This document shows, one piece after another, positions 29,691 to 37,802 of a stretch of DNA of 64,000 nucleotides; the stretch's first letter is position 1, and each line of letters begins with the position of its first letter. Location: the IMG/VR virus record IMGVR_UViG_3300043410_000638, positions 1 through 64,000 of that record. One strand, given 5' to 3'. The DNA is from a virus. Position numbers and translations under genes: made by a program. The notes below the pieces were generated by a model. It did no database searches. It saw only the letters and a list, made by a program, of their open reading frames with translations, and was not told where the DNA came from.

Positions 29691-30109
29691 TCACATCAAG
29701 ACAAGCCTTTCTGAAATGGGGTGATCCTGCGGCTAATGAAGCAAAGTTTATGACCGTCTGGGATGTTCCGACCTGCTGTGAGCATGGTGCTATTCCGAAA
29801 AAGGTCTACTGTAACAAGATCATGGTCGAGCCGTTGGCGCAGGCGTTCAAGAATATCAACGAGCGTGGGTTGGCGGATCAGGTTAAGACTTGGGACGGCT
29901 GCTTCAACATTCGGAACAAACGCGGTGCCGTGAGCATGTCCCTGCATTCTTGGGGTATTGCCATAGACATCAATGCTGCGTGGAATGGTTTTGGAAAGAA
30001 ACCTACGATGAGCCCAGAATTGGTACAATGCTTCACAGACGCTGGTTTTGATTGGGGTGGGCTGTGGACCAAACCCGATGGAATGCACTTTCAGCTCAAG
30101 AGGATTTAA
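29687..30109 (+). CDS. Endolysin, M15-family peptidase, 140 aa
   Basis: Cuts peptide cross-links of the cell wall at lysis. The catalytic core is AVSMSLHSWGIAIDINAAWN (zinc-binding His and Asp of the SxHxxGxAxD motif) and the C-terminal second site FDWGGLWTKPDGMHFQL (the last zinc His in MHF), as in VanY/L-Ala-D-Glu peptidase-type endolysins. Length is normal for a single-domain enzyme. ATG 29687 overlaps the previous stop. No signal peptide is seen, so a holin should be needed. Confidence 0.88.
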   Translation: MITSRQAFLKWGDPAANEAKFMTVWDVPTCCEHGAIPKKVYCNKIMVEPLAQAFKNINERGLADQVKTWDGCFNIRNKRGAVSMSLHSWGIAIDINAAWNGFGKKPTMSPELVQCFTDAGFDWGGLWTKPDGMHFQLKRI

Positions 30110-30110
30110 C

Positions 30111-30287
30111 ATGGCTGCAGTATCTTGGATTTTTGACCGTTTGAGAGAGCCATCTACGTGGTATGGGCTGTCCGTTATTCTGGTCAGCGTCGGGGTTAAT
30201 GTAGACCCTGAGCTTTGGAAAGAGATCACTTCTGCGGGAGTGGCTATTTCTGGTCTTGTTTTGGTCGTCACCAAAGAAAAGAAGTAA
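30111..30287 (+). CDS. Putative holin, 58 aa
   Basis: MAAVSWIFDRLREPSTWYGL, then a membrane helix (SVILVSVGVNV), a short helix PELWKEITSAG and a second hydrophobic helix VAISGLVLVVTKEKK. The W---REPSTW-GL...VNVDPELW pattern is typical of small phage holins. It follows the endolysin by one base, the usual lysis-cassette arrangement. Function inferred from topology and context. Confidence 0.75.
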   Translation: MAAVSWIFDRLREPSTWYGLSVILVSVGVNVDPELWKEITSAGVAISGLVLVVTKEKK

Positions 30288-30305
30288 CCCTTCGAGGTAT
30301 CCCCC

Positions 30306-31193
30306 ATGCCATCCACACCTTCTCCTAATCTCCGAATTCAGCTCATTGCCTCGGGCGAGCAGGCGAACACTTGGGGAACCACGGCTAACACCAACCTTGG
30401 TACGCTCATCGAGCAAGCCATTTCGGGTATGGCAACCCTGACCCTGACGGGCGCTACGTACACACTCAGTGTGTACAACTACGTGCAAGACGAAGCACGT
30501 ATGATGGTGCTGAATTGCGGAGGTTCTCCGGGTACGACTTGCACGATCACAGCCCCTGCTGTGACCAAAATCTACGTCATTGCCAATAATACCCTTGATG
30601 ATTCCGATGTCGTCATTACGACAGGTTCAGGCGCTACGGTAACGATTCCGCCGGGTTTGAGCACCTTGGTCTGGTGTGATGGCACGAACTTCTACTACGG
30701 CGACAACGCCCTAGCTAATAATGCAGTTTATGAAACAGGTCCTACGGGGGCTATCATTACCCCCGCTGGCACTACGGCGCAGCGTCCTTCTCCCGCGGTA
30801 GATGGTTATTTCCGATACAACACGGATGATGGAATCTTTGAAGGCTACGATGGCGCGGACTGGTGGCAGTTTCCTATTCAGGATTCTCAGTTCGGTGCTA
30901 TTACCATTCCTTCAGGTACCATAGCTGATCGCCCCGGTACGGCGCTTGATGGCTGGTTCCGCTACAACTCGGATTACAATCAGTTTGAAGGCTACATTGC
31001 CGGAGGTTGGGGTCCCGTAGGTGGCGGTGCTACAGGTGCGGGTGGTGATCAGGTTTTTGTTCAGAACCAGATGATTGTCACTACGACTTACGAACTCCCT
31101 CCGGGGTTCAGCGCATCCAGTGTAGGCCCTATAGAAATCAACTCAGGTGCGACGGTTACTATCCCTGACGGGCAGTATTGGGTCATCCTGTAA
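30306..31193 (+). CDS. Tail fibre/spike protein, 295 aa
   Basis: N-terminal domain LRIQLIASGEQANTWGTTAN then TNLGTLIEQAISGMATLTLT is a phage fibre module. The centre has two related segments: GTTAQRPSPAVDGYFRYNTD followed by FEGYDG, and GTIADRPGTALDGWFRYNSD followed by FEGYIAG, each with the RP----DG-FRYN-D---FEGY motif. The C-terminus is a beta segment ending QYWVIL. Separated from the lysis genes by 18 bases; an HNH gene follows. Confidence 0.75.
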   Translation: MPSTPSPNLRIQLIASGEQANTWGTTANTNLGTLIEQAISGMATLTLTGATYTLSVYNYVQDEARMMVLNCGGSPGTTCTITAPAVTKIYVIANNTLDDSDVVITTGSGATVTIPPGLSTLVWCDGTNFYYGDNALANNAVYETGPTGAIITPAGTTAQRPSPAVDGYFRYNTDDGIFEGYDGADWWQFPIQDSQFGAITIPSGTIADRPGTALDGWFRYNSDYNQFEGYIAGGWGPVGGGATGAGGDQVFVQNQMIVTTTYELPPGFSASSVGPIEINSGATVTIPDGQYWVIL

Positions 31194-31208
31194 AAACAGA
31201 GTAAAATC

Positions 31209-31242
31209 GCACCAGAGGGCAGTTGGCGCTGCCCAGAGGTGC
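31209..31242 (+). ncRNA. Stable two-part hairpin between fibre and HNH genes
   Basis: Outer stem GCACC (31209-31213) with GGTGC (31238-31242); symmetric internal loop AGA/AGA; inner stem GGGCAG with CTGCCC; loop TTGGCG (31223-31228). Eleven pairs with no mismatch. No U-run follows, so it is not a normal terminator. It may be an RNA-processing or protein-binding site, or part of the mobile HNH element. Confidence 0.5.
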
Positions 31243-31274
31243 TTCATCAACGCGACTAGTAAAGAGTCACGAAA

Positions 31275-31787
31275 ATGCGAAAAGAGTCTATCACGCAGGC
31301 TGAACTAAAGGAACTTCTGGACTACGATCCTCTGACCGGGATTTTTAAGTGGAAGGTTTGTAGGGGAAGTGTAAAAACAGGTAGCACAGCGGGTCGAGTG
31401 CATCAAAAAGATGGTTACATTCAGATTAAGGTAATGAATATGCTGCACATGGCCCACCGCTTAGCTTGGCTTTACATACATGGTGTCTTTCCCCCATGTC
31501 AGCTAGATCATATTAACGGCGACAGGCGCGATAATAGAATTAACAATCTCAGAGAAGCGCCTAATAATTGCGTGGATAACGGACAAAACTTAAAAACGTA
31601 TAAGAATAATTCAGTAGGTTACGCTGGTGTTTGCTTCAGCAAAACTGTTAATAAATTCTTATCCCGTATTTGTGCAAACGGTCGCAGATATAATTTAGGT
31701 TATTTCGATACCGCGGAAGAAGCCTACGCGGCTAGGTTAGAGGCGCAAAAGCGTTTATGGCCTTTTCAACCTAAACCCAGAGACTAG
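31275..31787 (+). CDS. HNH-AP2 homing endonuclease, 170 aa
   Basis: HNH_3 core: PCQLDHINGDRRDNRINNLR (about residues 75-94), preceded by MAHRLAWLYIHG. C-terminal AP2-like part: YAGVCFSKTVNKFLSRICAN then GRRYNLGYFDTAEEAYAARL. Visibly A/T-rich compared with the fibre and tail genes around it, a sign of acquisition. It lies between the fibre gene and the tail-hub gene, two bases before the latter. Same plan as the genes at 6578, 50376 and 55484. Confidence 0.85.
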   Translation: MRKESITQAELKELLDYDPLTGIFKWKVCRGSVKTGSTAGRVHQKDGYIQIKVMNMLHMAHRLAWLYIHGVFPPCQLDHINGDRRDNRINNLREAPNNCVDNGQNLKTYKNNSVGYAGVCFSKTVNKFLSRICANGRRYNLGYFDTAEEAYAARLEAQKRLWPFQPKPRD

Positions 31788-31789
31788 TC

Positions 31790-34417
31790 ATGCCGGAAAA
31801 CCGCCTGCAAGTATTGAACTTACGTCCGGGGATCAACAGAGAAGGAACTAGTTATGCCGGTGAAGGGGGCTACTATGCCTGCGATAAAGTAAGATTTCGT
31901 TCCGGGCTTCCCGAGAAACTAGGCGGCTGGGTTCAATATAGCGCAAGTTCCTATGATGGCGTTTGCCGTCATTTTGCCGAATGGGTTTCCCTTTCAGACT
32001 ACTATCTGCTGGGTGTAGGAACCAACTTAAAGTACTACATTCTTACAGGCAATGTTTTCTATAACATTACGCCTATCCGCGCTACATTCACGCTTGGCGC
32101 GAACCCCATTCATACCATGCGTTCGACGCTGACTTCCAGCATCAGTGCCACGACCACGGTTATTCCGGTAGCCTCTGTAACTGCAAATAATATGGCGCGC
32201 CTAGCGCCTTTTGTCGTTCGTATCGGATCAGAAGACATTTATGTCCCTGCGGTGGATACCGGAGCTAATACACTCGGAACGACTTCTTACCCTTGCACGA
32301 GAGGCTATCTCAGCACGACGGAGGCGGCGCATTCTTCAGGTGCCGTGGTTTCAAGCTCAATGATTGCGGTAAGTAATACCAATAACGGAGCATATCCGGG
32401 GGATTTCGTTACTCTATCGGGCGCTACGGGTCCCGTAGGCGGAATTGCAGCCACGGCTATCAACGCCGAGTTTCAGATCTTTGCTGCGGATACGAGTTAC
32501 ATCATTGTCGATACAGGAACTCAGGCTACGAGCACAGCGAATGGTGGTGGTAGCGCAGTCATTGCGGCGTATCAGATTCATGTAGGTTCAGCATTTACGC
32601 AGTTCCTTCATGGATGGGGTGCAGGTCCTTGGCCCGGTAATCCGGCGGGGGGCTTTAATCATCCTTGGAATTTCCCGTACACAGGTGGCTTTGAGTCTGT
32701 GCTGCGTCTCTGGAGCGCCAGCAACTACGGGCAGGATCTTTATTTCAACCTACGCAACGGCCCCATTTTCTATTGGGATGCGGCGACTAATCTGTCACAG
32801 TACGGTTCGGTAACAGGCCCCGGCGTAAACATTACTGATCAAACAGTAGCTTCGATTCCAGCGACTCAAATTGTCAACGGCAATTACTACATGATTGCCT
32901 CTGTGGGTACGACGAGCTTTACGTCGATTGGTGCGACCAGCAACACCGTAGGCGTGGGGTTCATCGCGGATCTCACCTCGGGTGCGGCTACAGGCACAGG
33001 TACTGTTTGGGACCCCGCTACACCTTCAGTTGCGGCTTATGTTCTGGCTACAGATGAACGACATATTGTGGCTTTAGGCTGCAATGACGCGGTGTCTGCG
33101 GCGCTTGCGCCGGTATCTGCGGGATCTTTTGTTTCGGGAACAACCTACATCATCAACTTTATAGGCACAACGGACTTTACTTTGATTGGCGCGACTTCCA
33201 ATGCGCTAGGGGTAACCTTCGTTGCCGATGGTCCGGGTACGGGCACAGGCACAGCTCTCGAAGTAGTTCAAGATCCTATGTTTGTCGCGTGGTGCTCGCA
33301 AGAAGCCCCGCAAGTGTGGTACCCCACAGTAACGAACACGGCAGGCTCATACCGCCTGACCTACGGTTCCAAGATCATTGCAGCGGAAAGAACACGACAG
33401 GAAATTCTGATCTGGACCGACACAGCCCTCTACTCCATGCAGTATCTGGGTGCCCCTTACGTTTATGGATTCAATCCAATCTCAGTCGATATCACGATTG
33501 TTTCTCCGAATGCTTTCACAACAGCCACAGGTGTGACTTACTGGATGGGTCAGGATAAGTTCTATGCTTATTCAGGTCGTGTGGACACACTGCCTTGTGC
33601 ACTTCGCCAGTACGTATTTGATGATCTCAATACGGATCAGTGGGATCAGGTTTGCGCAGGCACCAATGAAAAGTACAACGAAGTCTGGTGGATGTATCCT
33701 TCCGCGGATTCACTGATCAATGACCGCTATGTGATCTACAACTACCTTGAGAAACTCTGGTACTACGGCCAGCTCTCACGCACGGCGTGGCTGGACTCGC
33801 ATATTATCGGCAATCCTTTGGGTGCTTCAGCACAGACACCTTCAAGCAGTCTTGTTACTGGCGATACGTACATCATCTCTTACGTTGGTAATACCGATTG
33901 GGTTTCCGTGGGCGCGGCATCGGCTACGCAGGGTGATACGTTCATTGCCACAGGAAGTGCAGCAGGTACCGGCTGCGCGGTGCAGCTAACAGGGTATGTT
34001 GTAGAACATGAAGTAGGCACGGATGATGGATCAGTGAATCCTACGCAACCAATCGCGGCGTACATTGAATCTGCTGACTTTGATCTGGGCGATGGTGGAT
34101 ACCAATTCTCGTTCGTAAAACGCCTGATTCCTGACATCGACTTTATCGGTTCATCTAACACCGCTCCTGTAGCGACTATGACTCTCAAAGCGCGGAACTA
34201 TCCGGGGCAGGGCGTAGCGGGGTTGAGCACCATGCAGAATACCGCGAGTGGTATTACAGGAAGCGAAGTCTCGACGCAGGTCTATGATTACACACAAGAA
34301 GTATGGATTAGGATCAGAGGTCGTCAGCTTGTATTCCGAGTTGAATCTGACTCTTTGGGAACTAAATGGCAGTTGGGCTCTCCCCGACTCCAGATCCAGC
34401 CTGATGGACGTAGGTGA
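31790..34417 (+). CDS. Large tail-hub/tail tubular protein, 875 aa
   Basis: Begins MPENRLQVLNLRPGINREGT with YYACDKVRFRSGLPEKLGGW, a start typical of long podoviral hub or tubular proteins (P22 gp10/T7 gp12-type role, by analogy). Residues about 105-185 hold the RIGSEDIYV...TRGYLSTTEAAHSSGA module. Three copies of a roughly 45-residue module are inserted (nt near 32870, 33120 and 33855), with the pattern G-TY-I---G-TDF--IGA-SN--GV-F-A-----GTGTA. The C-terminal region (FVKRLIPDIDFIGS, VWIRIRGRQLVFRVES) resembles T7-like tail tubular protein B ends. Confidence 0.75.
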   Translation: MPENRLQVLNLRPGINREGTSYAGEGGYYACDKVRFRSGLPEKLGGWVQYSASSYDGVCRHFAEWVSLSDYYLLGVGTNLKYYILTGNVFYNITPIRATFTLGANPIHTMRSTLTSSISATTTVIPVASVTANNMARLAPFVVRIGSEDIYVPAVDTGANTLGTTSYPCTRGYLSTTEAAHSSGAVVSSSMIAVSNTNNGAYPGDFVTLSGATGPVGGIAATAINAEFQIFAADTSYIIVDTGTQATSTANGGGSAVIAAYQIHVGSAFTQFLHGWGAGPWPGNPAGGFNHPWNFPYTGGFESVLRLWSASNYGQDLYFNLRNGPIFYWDAATNLSQYGSVTGPGVNITDQTVASIPATQIVNGNYYMIASVGTTSFTSIGATSNTVGVGFIADLTSGAATGTGTVWDPATPSVAAYVLATDERHIVALGCNDAVSAALAPVSAGSFVSGTTYIINFIGTTDFTLIGATSNALGVTFVADGPGTGTGTALEVVQDPMFVAWCSQEAPQVWYPTVTNTAGSYRLTYGSKIIAAERTRQEILIWTDTALYSMQYLGAPYVYGFNPISVDITIVSPNAFTTATGVTYWMGQDKFYAYSGRVDTLPCALRQYVFDDLNTDQWDQVCAGTNEKYNEVWWMYPSADSLINDRYVIYNYLEKLWYYGQLSRTAWLDSHIIGNPLGASAQTPSSSLVTGDTYIISYVGNTDWVSVGAASATQGDTFIATGSAAGTGCAVQLTGYVVEHEVGTDDGSVNPTQPIAAYIESADFDLGDGGYQFSFVKRLIPDIDFIGSSNTAPVATMTLKARNYPGQGVAGLSTMQNTASGITGSEVSTQVYDYTQEVWIRIRGRQLVFRVESDSLGTKWQLGSPRLQIQPDGRR

Positions 34418-34420
34418 TTT

Positions 34421-34735
34421 ATGGCCAAGCCTAATCAGATCTCACCCGGAGCGTTTGCGGTACTTCCCCTACCGCCATTGGAATACGACGTTCAGTATCA
34501 GAACCAGATCGTTCGCGTGTTGACGTTTATTCTGAAGCAGATTCAGAATCCCGGCCCCGTAAAGACGGACAACCTGACAGTCACAGATCGGGATGAAGAT
34601 ACGCAGTTCACCGTAAACCCCCAAGAGCTGACCGAAACGCTTACAATTATCGCCAAGAATCTTCCGACTTCATCCACGGGTCTTGTTAAAGGCCAGCTCT
34701 GGAACGATTCCGGCACTATCAAAATTATCCCGTAG
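34421..34735 (+). CDS. Small tail-associated protein, 104 aa
   Basis: MAKPNQISPGAFAVLPLPPL then YDVQYQNQIVRVLTFILKQI, and a C-terminal ISPT-like beta end SSTGLVKGQLWNDSGTIKII. The second half (L-TS-TGL--G-LW-DSGTIKI) is common in fibre and tail proteins. It follows the hub gene by three bases. Probably a minor tail or fibre-attachment component. Confidence 0.6.
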   Translation: MAKPNQISPGAFAVLPLPPLEYDVQYQNQIVRVLTFILKQIQNPGPVKTDNLTVTDRDEDTQFTVNPQELTETLTIIAKNLPTSSTGLVKGQLWNDSGTIKIIP

Positions 34736-34743
34736 GTATTGAT

Positions 34744-36123
34744 ATGCAGCACACAGCCAAAGGATTAGCCGCTCTGGGACGCAATGGCGACTCTATGTTG
34801 CTACACGTCAACCCTACGGAAGTCGCAGCACTGAGTAAGGTGCTAGGCCCTTTGACCACTAACCCAAAGACCGGCATCTCTGAAGCATACGGTTGGGGTA
34901 ATATCGCTGGCAGCATCCTTGGTGGGATTGGAAGTTTTGGCGCAGGCGCCATGATGACGCCTATGTTGTCAGAGATTGCACCTGAAGGGTTAATGGGTGA
35001 TCTTGTTAAAAAAGCGGTCCCTGCCCTGACTGGTGCGGCGATCAATACGGCTGTTGGGGTTGCAGCGGGCGGCAAGAATGCGGCTCTCGGTTCTGCAGTG
35101 CAGGGATTAGGTTCCGGTTTCCTCGGCAGCATGGCTGGCGAAGACCTGATGGGTAAACCCTACCAACCAAAGTTTGAGAAGAGCATGAGTGTCACTGACA
35201 TGAAGATGCCTTCTGAGAGCGGTTTCCAACCACAAGCGCCTAAGACTGGTTTTGGTTATGATCCGACCGCGCAGTTGCGTGATCCTACGGAAAGTGTAGG
35301 CCGAGCGATAGATAAGTCGATCGATTCTTCTGGTGGCGCACAGTATTCCGCCGGAGACATTGCCAGTAAGATGATGTCATCCGAAGGCTTCCATAAGATG
35401 GAAGACTATATGAGCCCTCTGTTTACCATGGGTATGCTAGGTAGCACCATCACAGCAGGCAAAGAACAGCAAGACATAGCAAAGCAAGAAGAAAAGCAGG
35501 CTGCAGGATACAGCCTTCTTCAGCAGCTTGAAGCAGATCGTTTGGCGCGTCAGACCTATGGCCCGGCCCGTTTTAACAATATGGGTGGCTATGCTGCAGG
35601 TGGTCCAATCACTATCCAAGGTCAGGGCCCGCTCCCGGTGAGTGTCACGATCCCGGGACCGATGGCAGACAAGGTTACGCAGGCTGGCGGCCTTTCAAAC
35701 TATATCGACAGCCAAGCCCGTGGGTTGGCTAGTTTTGCCAACGGCGGTTATGTCAATACGCAGCCTTTCAACCCCCAGCAGTTTTACCCTCAATCAAGAA
35801 TCAGTTCCGCGCAACCTTATGGAGCTGCAGCTCCGACAAGTGTTATCAACACCATCCACCAAGGCGCAAGCTTTGCTGACGGTGGCCTGATCGAAGGTGA
35901 GGGCGACGGGATGTCTGATGACATTGATGCTAACATCGATGGGCTTGAGGACGTGCGCGTAGCAGACGGTGAGTATCTGGTTCCTAGTGATATTGCTCAG
36001 ATGATTGGCGCTGATCGGTTGGATGAGCTTCTCCGGGCTGTCCGCAAAGCGGCTCACGGTAAGGAAGAACAGGTCAGAGAAGGCGCAGGGTATGCTGCTG
36101 CCGGCCGAGTGCTGGGGGTCTAA
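34744..36123 (+). CDS. Putative internal virion protein with Gly-rich motifs, 459 aa
   Basis: N-terminal HVNPTEVAALSKVLGPLTTN, then an amphipathic, Gly-rich segment (GNIAGSILGGIGSFGAGAMM) suited to membrane insertion on ejection. Middle and C-terminus carry Gly-Gly motifs (GYAAGGPITIQG, SFANGGYVNT, SFADGGLIEGEGDGMSDDI) and the end VRVADGEYLVPSDIAQMIGA. The last segment is also found in the 36551 protein. Position after the tail hub suggests an ejected internal protein, like T7 gp14-16 in role; this is inference. Confidence 0.6.
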   Translation: MQHTAKGLAALGRNGDSMLLHVNPTEVAALSKVLGPLTTNPKTGISEAYGWGNIAGSILGGIGSFGAGAMMTPMLSEIAPEGLMGDLVKKAVPALTGAAINTAVGVAAGGKNAALGSAVQGLGSGFLGSMAGEDLMGKPYQPKFEKSMSVTDMKMPSESGFQPQAPKTGFGYDPTAQLRDPTESVGRAIDKSIDSSGGAQYSAGDIASKMMSSEGFHKMEDYMSPLFTMGMLGSTITAGKEQQDIAKQEEKQAAGYSLLQQLEADRLARQTYGPARFNNMGGYAAGGPITIQGQGPLPVSVTIPGPMADKVTQAGGLSNYIDSQARGLASFANGGYVNTQPFNPQQFYPQSRISSAQPYGAAAPTSVINTIHQGASFADGGLIEGEGDGMSDDIDANIDGLEDVRVADGEYLVPSDIAQMIGADRLDELLRAVRKAAHGKEEQVREGAGYAAAGRVLGV

Positions 36124-36554
36124 TGAATGCAGTTGCCAAAGAACTTCCGTCGATCGATGCGATCCGGTCTAGCATGGACCAGTTCATTGAGGAGCGCGGT
36201 GTTGAGCGCGTCAATCCAGAGCCAATCCATTACCACACCGATGAGTTGTACGGCCGCCGGATCATCGTCCCTACAGGTACCGTATTCGTTACCAAGGTGC
36301 ATAAATCCGACCACATTGCGGTATGTATGCGCGGGCACATCACCATTATGGACGAGCAAGGCAACAAACGTGACGTTATTGCCCCGGATGTGGTCATCAC
36401 TCCTAAGGGTACACAGAGGTTCATTTTTGTCCATGACGAAGTCGAGTGGATAACTGTCCACCACTGCGAAGAGCAGGAGATTGAGGCGGTGGAAAAAGCT
36501 CTCGTGTGTGACACAATGGAAGAATACAACAGATTATTGGAGGCTCCGAAATGA
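36123..36554 (+). CDS. Cupin-fold protein, 143 aa
   Basis: Beta-barrel segments LYGRRIIVPTGTVFVTKVHK, HIAVCMRGHITIMDEQGNKR, and a second half VVITPKGTQRFIFVHDEVEW with ITVHHCEEQE match a small cupin. His residues (HKSDH, HH) lie where metal ligands would be. Cupins of this kind occur among phage structural genes, but no substrate is known to me. Start ATG 36123 overlaps the previous stop and its end overlaps the next gene (ATGA). Confidence 0.65.
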   Translation: MNAVAKELPSIDAIRSSMDQFIEERGVERVNPEPIHYHTDELYGRRIIVPTGTVFVTKVHKSDHIAVCMRGHITIMDEQGNKRDVIAPDVVITPKGTQRFIFVHDEVEWITVHHCEEQEIEAVEKALVCDTMEEYNRLLEAPK

Positions 36555-37390
36555 GCTTTATTGCGACAGGTCTGGGAATCGCTGGATTGATGGGCGTCGA
36601 GGGAGCTCTCGCCGCAGCCGCTACGGTAGCAATAGGAGAAGCCGCAGGCGCAGGGATAGGCGCTCTCACTAACCCAAAGGATCGTCTTAAAGGTGCTTTG
36701 ATGGGTGGCCTGACAGGCGCGGTCGGTGGGGGTATCGGTGCAGGTATCGGTGCTTTAGGTGGAGCAGCCAGCGGCGCAGCCGAAGGCGTAGCAAGCGGAG
36801 CTGTAGGTAATGCAGCTACTCAGACAGGCGGGCAAGCTGTTACACAGGCCGCGTTAACCGAGGCCCCGGGCGCAATAACCAGTCAAGGTATTGGCACGGC
36901 AGCAGGTGCTCCGGGTATCGGTATTCCTTCAGCTTTACCCGCCGCGGCTCCGGTGGCTGCGCCTGTAGCAGCCCCCGCCGCAGAAAGCTCATTGCTTGGT
37001 ACTGCAGGGTCAACTCTGACTAAAGCGGCGGCACCTAAACTCCTTGAGACGGGGCTCTCATTTGTTGGGGGCGGCGGCCAGCCAGTTTATGATAAGAGCG
37101 GACAGCAAAAAATAGGCGCTGCAAATCTGGAAGGTGCTCAGATGACGCAGGATGTTTATGGTTCTCTTCCCTCATCGTGGAAGCCTTATGGCAAAGCCAA
37201 AGGCGGTGCTATTCACCTGCGTGATGGCGATTTTATTATCCCGGCCGACGTAGTTAGCGCGATTGGTAATGGGTCGACCAAGGCTGGCGCCGAGTATCTG
37301 GATCACCTATTCAATGCATTGCGTGCAGGGCCGAAGCCGAAGGCAGGCAGTCTAGCCAAGCGCCGCGCTAAGGAAAGGCGCACTGCATGA
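36551..37390 (+). CDS. Putative internal virion protein, Gly/Ala-rich, 279 aa
   Basis: Extremely Gly/Ala-rich N-terminal half with glycine-zipper repeats (GALMGGLTGAVGGGIGAGIG and similar), then a Pro/Ala linker. The C-terminal part YGKAKGGAIHLRDGDFIIPA then DVVSAIGNGSTKAGAEYLDH parallels the end of the 34744 protein (DGEYLVPSDI). Glycine zippers can insert in membranes, so this is a good candidate for a channel-forming ejection protein. Basic C-terminal tail (KRRAKERR). Confidence 0.6.
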   Translation: MSFIATGLGIAGLMGVEGALAAAATVAIGEAAGAGIGALTNPKDRLKGALMGGLTGAVGGGIGAGIGALGGAASGAAEGVASGAVGNAATQTGGQAVTQAALTEAPGAITSQGIGTAAGAPGIGIPSALPAAAPVAAPVAAPAAESSLLGTAGSTLTKAAAPKLLETGLSFVGGGGQPVYDKSGQQKIGAANLEGAQMTQDVYGSLPSSWKPYGKAKGGAIHLRDGDFIIPADVVSAIGNGSTKAGAEYLDHLFNALRAGPKPKAGSLAKRRAKERRTA

Positions 37391-37791
37391 ACATTCAGGA
37401 AGTCCCCGTACATCTTGTAAATCAGGTTCTCCCATTGGTGGAGGACTATATCGAGAATGCGCTGGGCTACACTGAAGACTATACGATCGATGAAGCTCGA
37501 GTTTTTATTACGTCAGGGGCATGGTCTCTGATCGTTGCTTTTGATGAGCCGGGTAAATTTAAAGGTGCTGCAGCAGTGCAGTACTTCAATAAACCCCGTG
37601 ATAGGACCGCATTTATTATTGCCTTAGGTGGTAGGCTCGTTACGGGCCATGAGAATGCTGAGATCTTGTTCAATATATTTCGCGCCAATGGCGCTACGTC
37701 AGTTGAAGCTGGCGCTAGAGATGAGATCCTCCGGCTGTGGGAACGCTATGGCCTCAGGAAGAAACACACTATAATTGGCGCATCGCTTTAA
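37387..37791 (+). CDS. GNAT-like protein, 134 aa
   Basis: YIENALGYTEDYTIDEARVF, SGAWSLIVAFDEPGKFKGAA and RANGATSVEAGARDEILRLW with ERYGLRKKHTIIG resemble a small GNAT acetyltransferase fold (the final helix-strand with Y-GLRK). No clear acetyl-CoA Q/R-x-x-G-x-G/A signature is visible, so it may be inactive. T7 gp13 is a comparable GNAT-like virion-assembly protein. It starts within the previous gene's end (ATGA). Confidence 0.55.
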   Translation: MNIQEVPVHLVNQVLPLVEDYIENALGYTEDYTIDEARVFITSGAWSLIVAFDEPGKFKGAAAVQYFNKPRDRTAFIIALGGRLVTGHENAEILFNIFRANGATSVEAGARDEILRLWERYGLRKKHTIIGASL

Positions 37792-37802
37792 GAGGTATCA
37801 CC

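Noticed and set aside
29696-30316. 206-codon minus frame opposite endolysin and holin genes
   Set aside because: Antisense shadow; the plus strand has clear M15 peptidase and holin-type genes.
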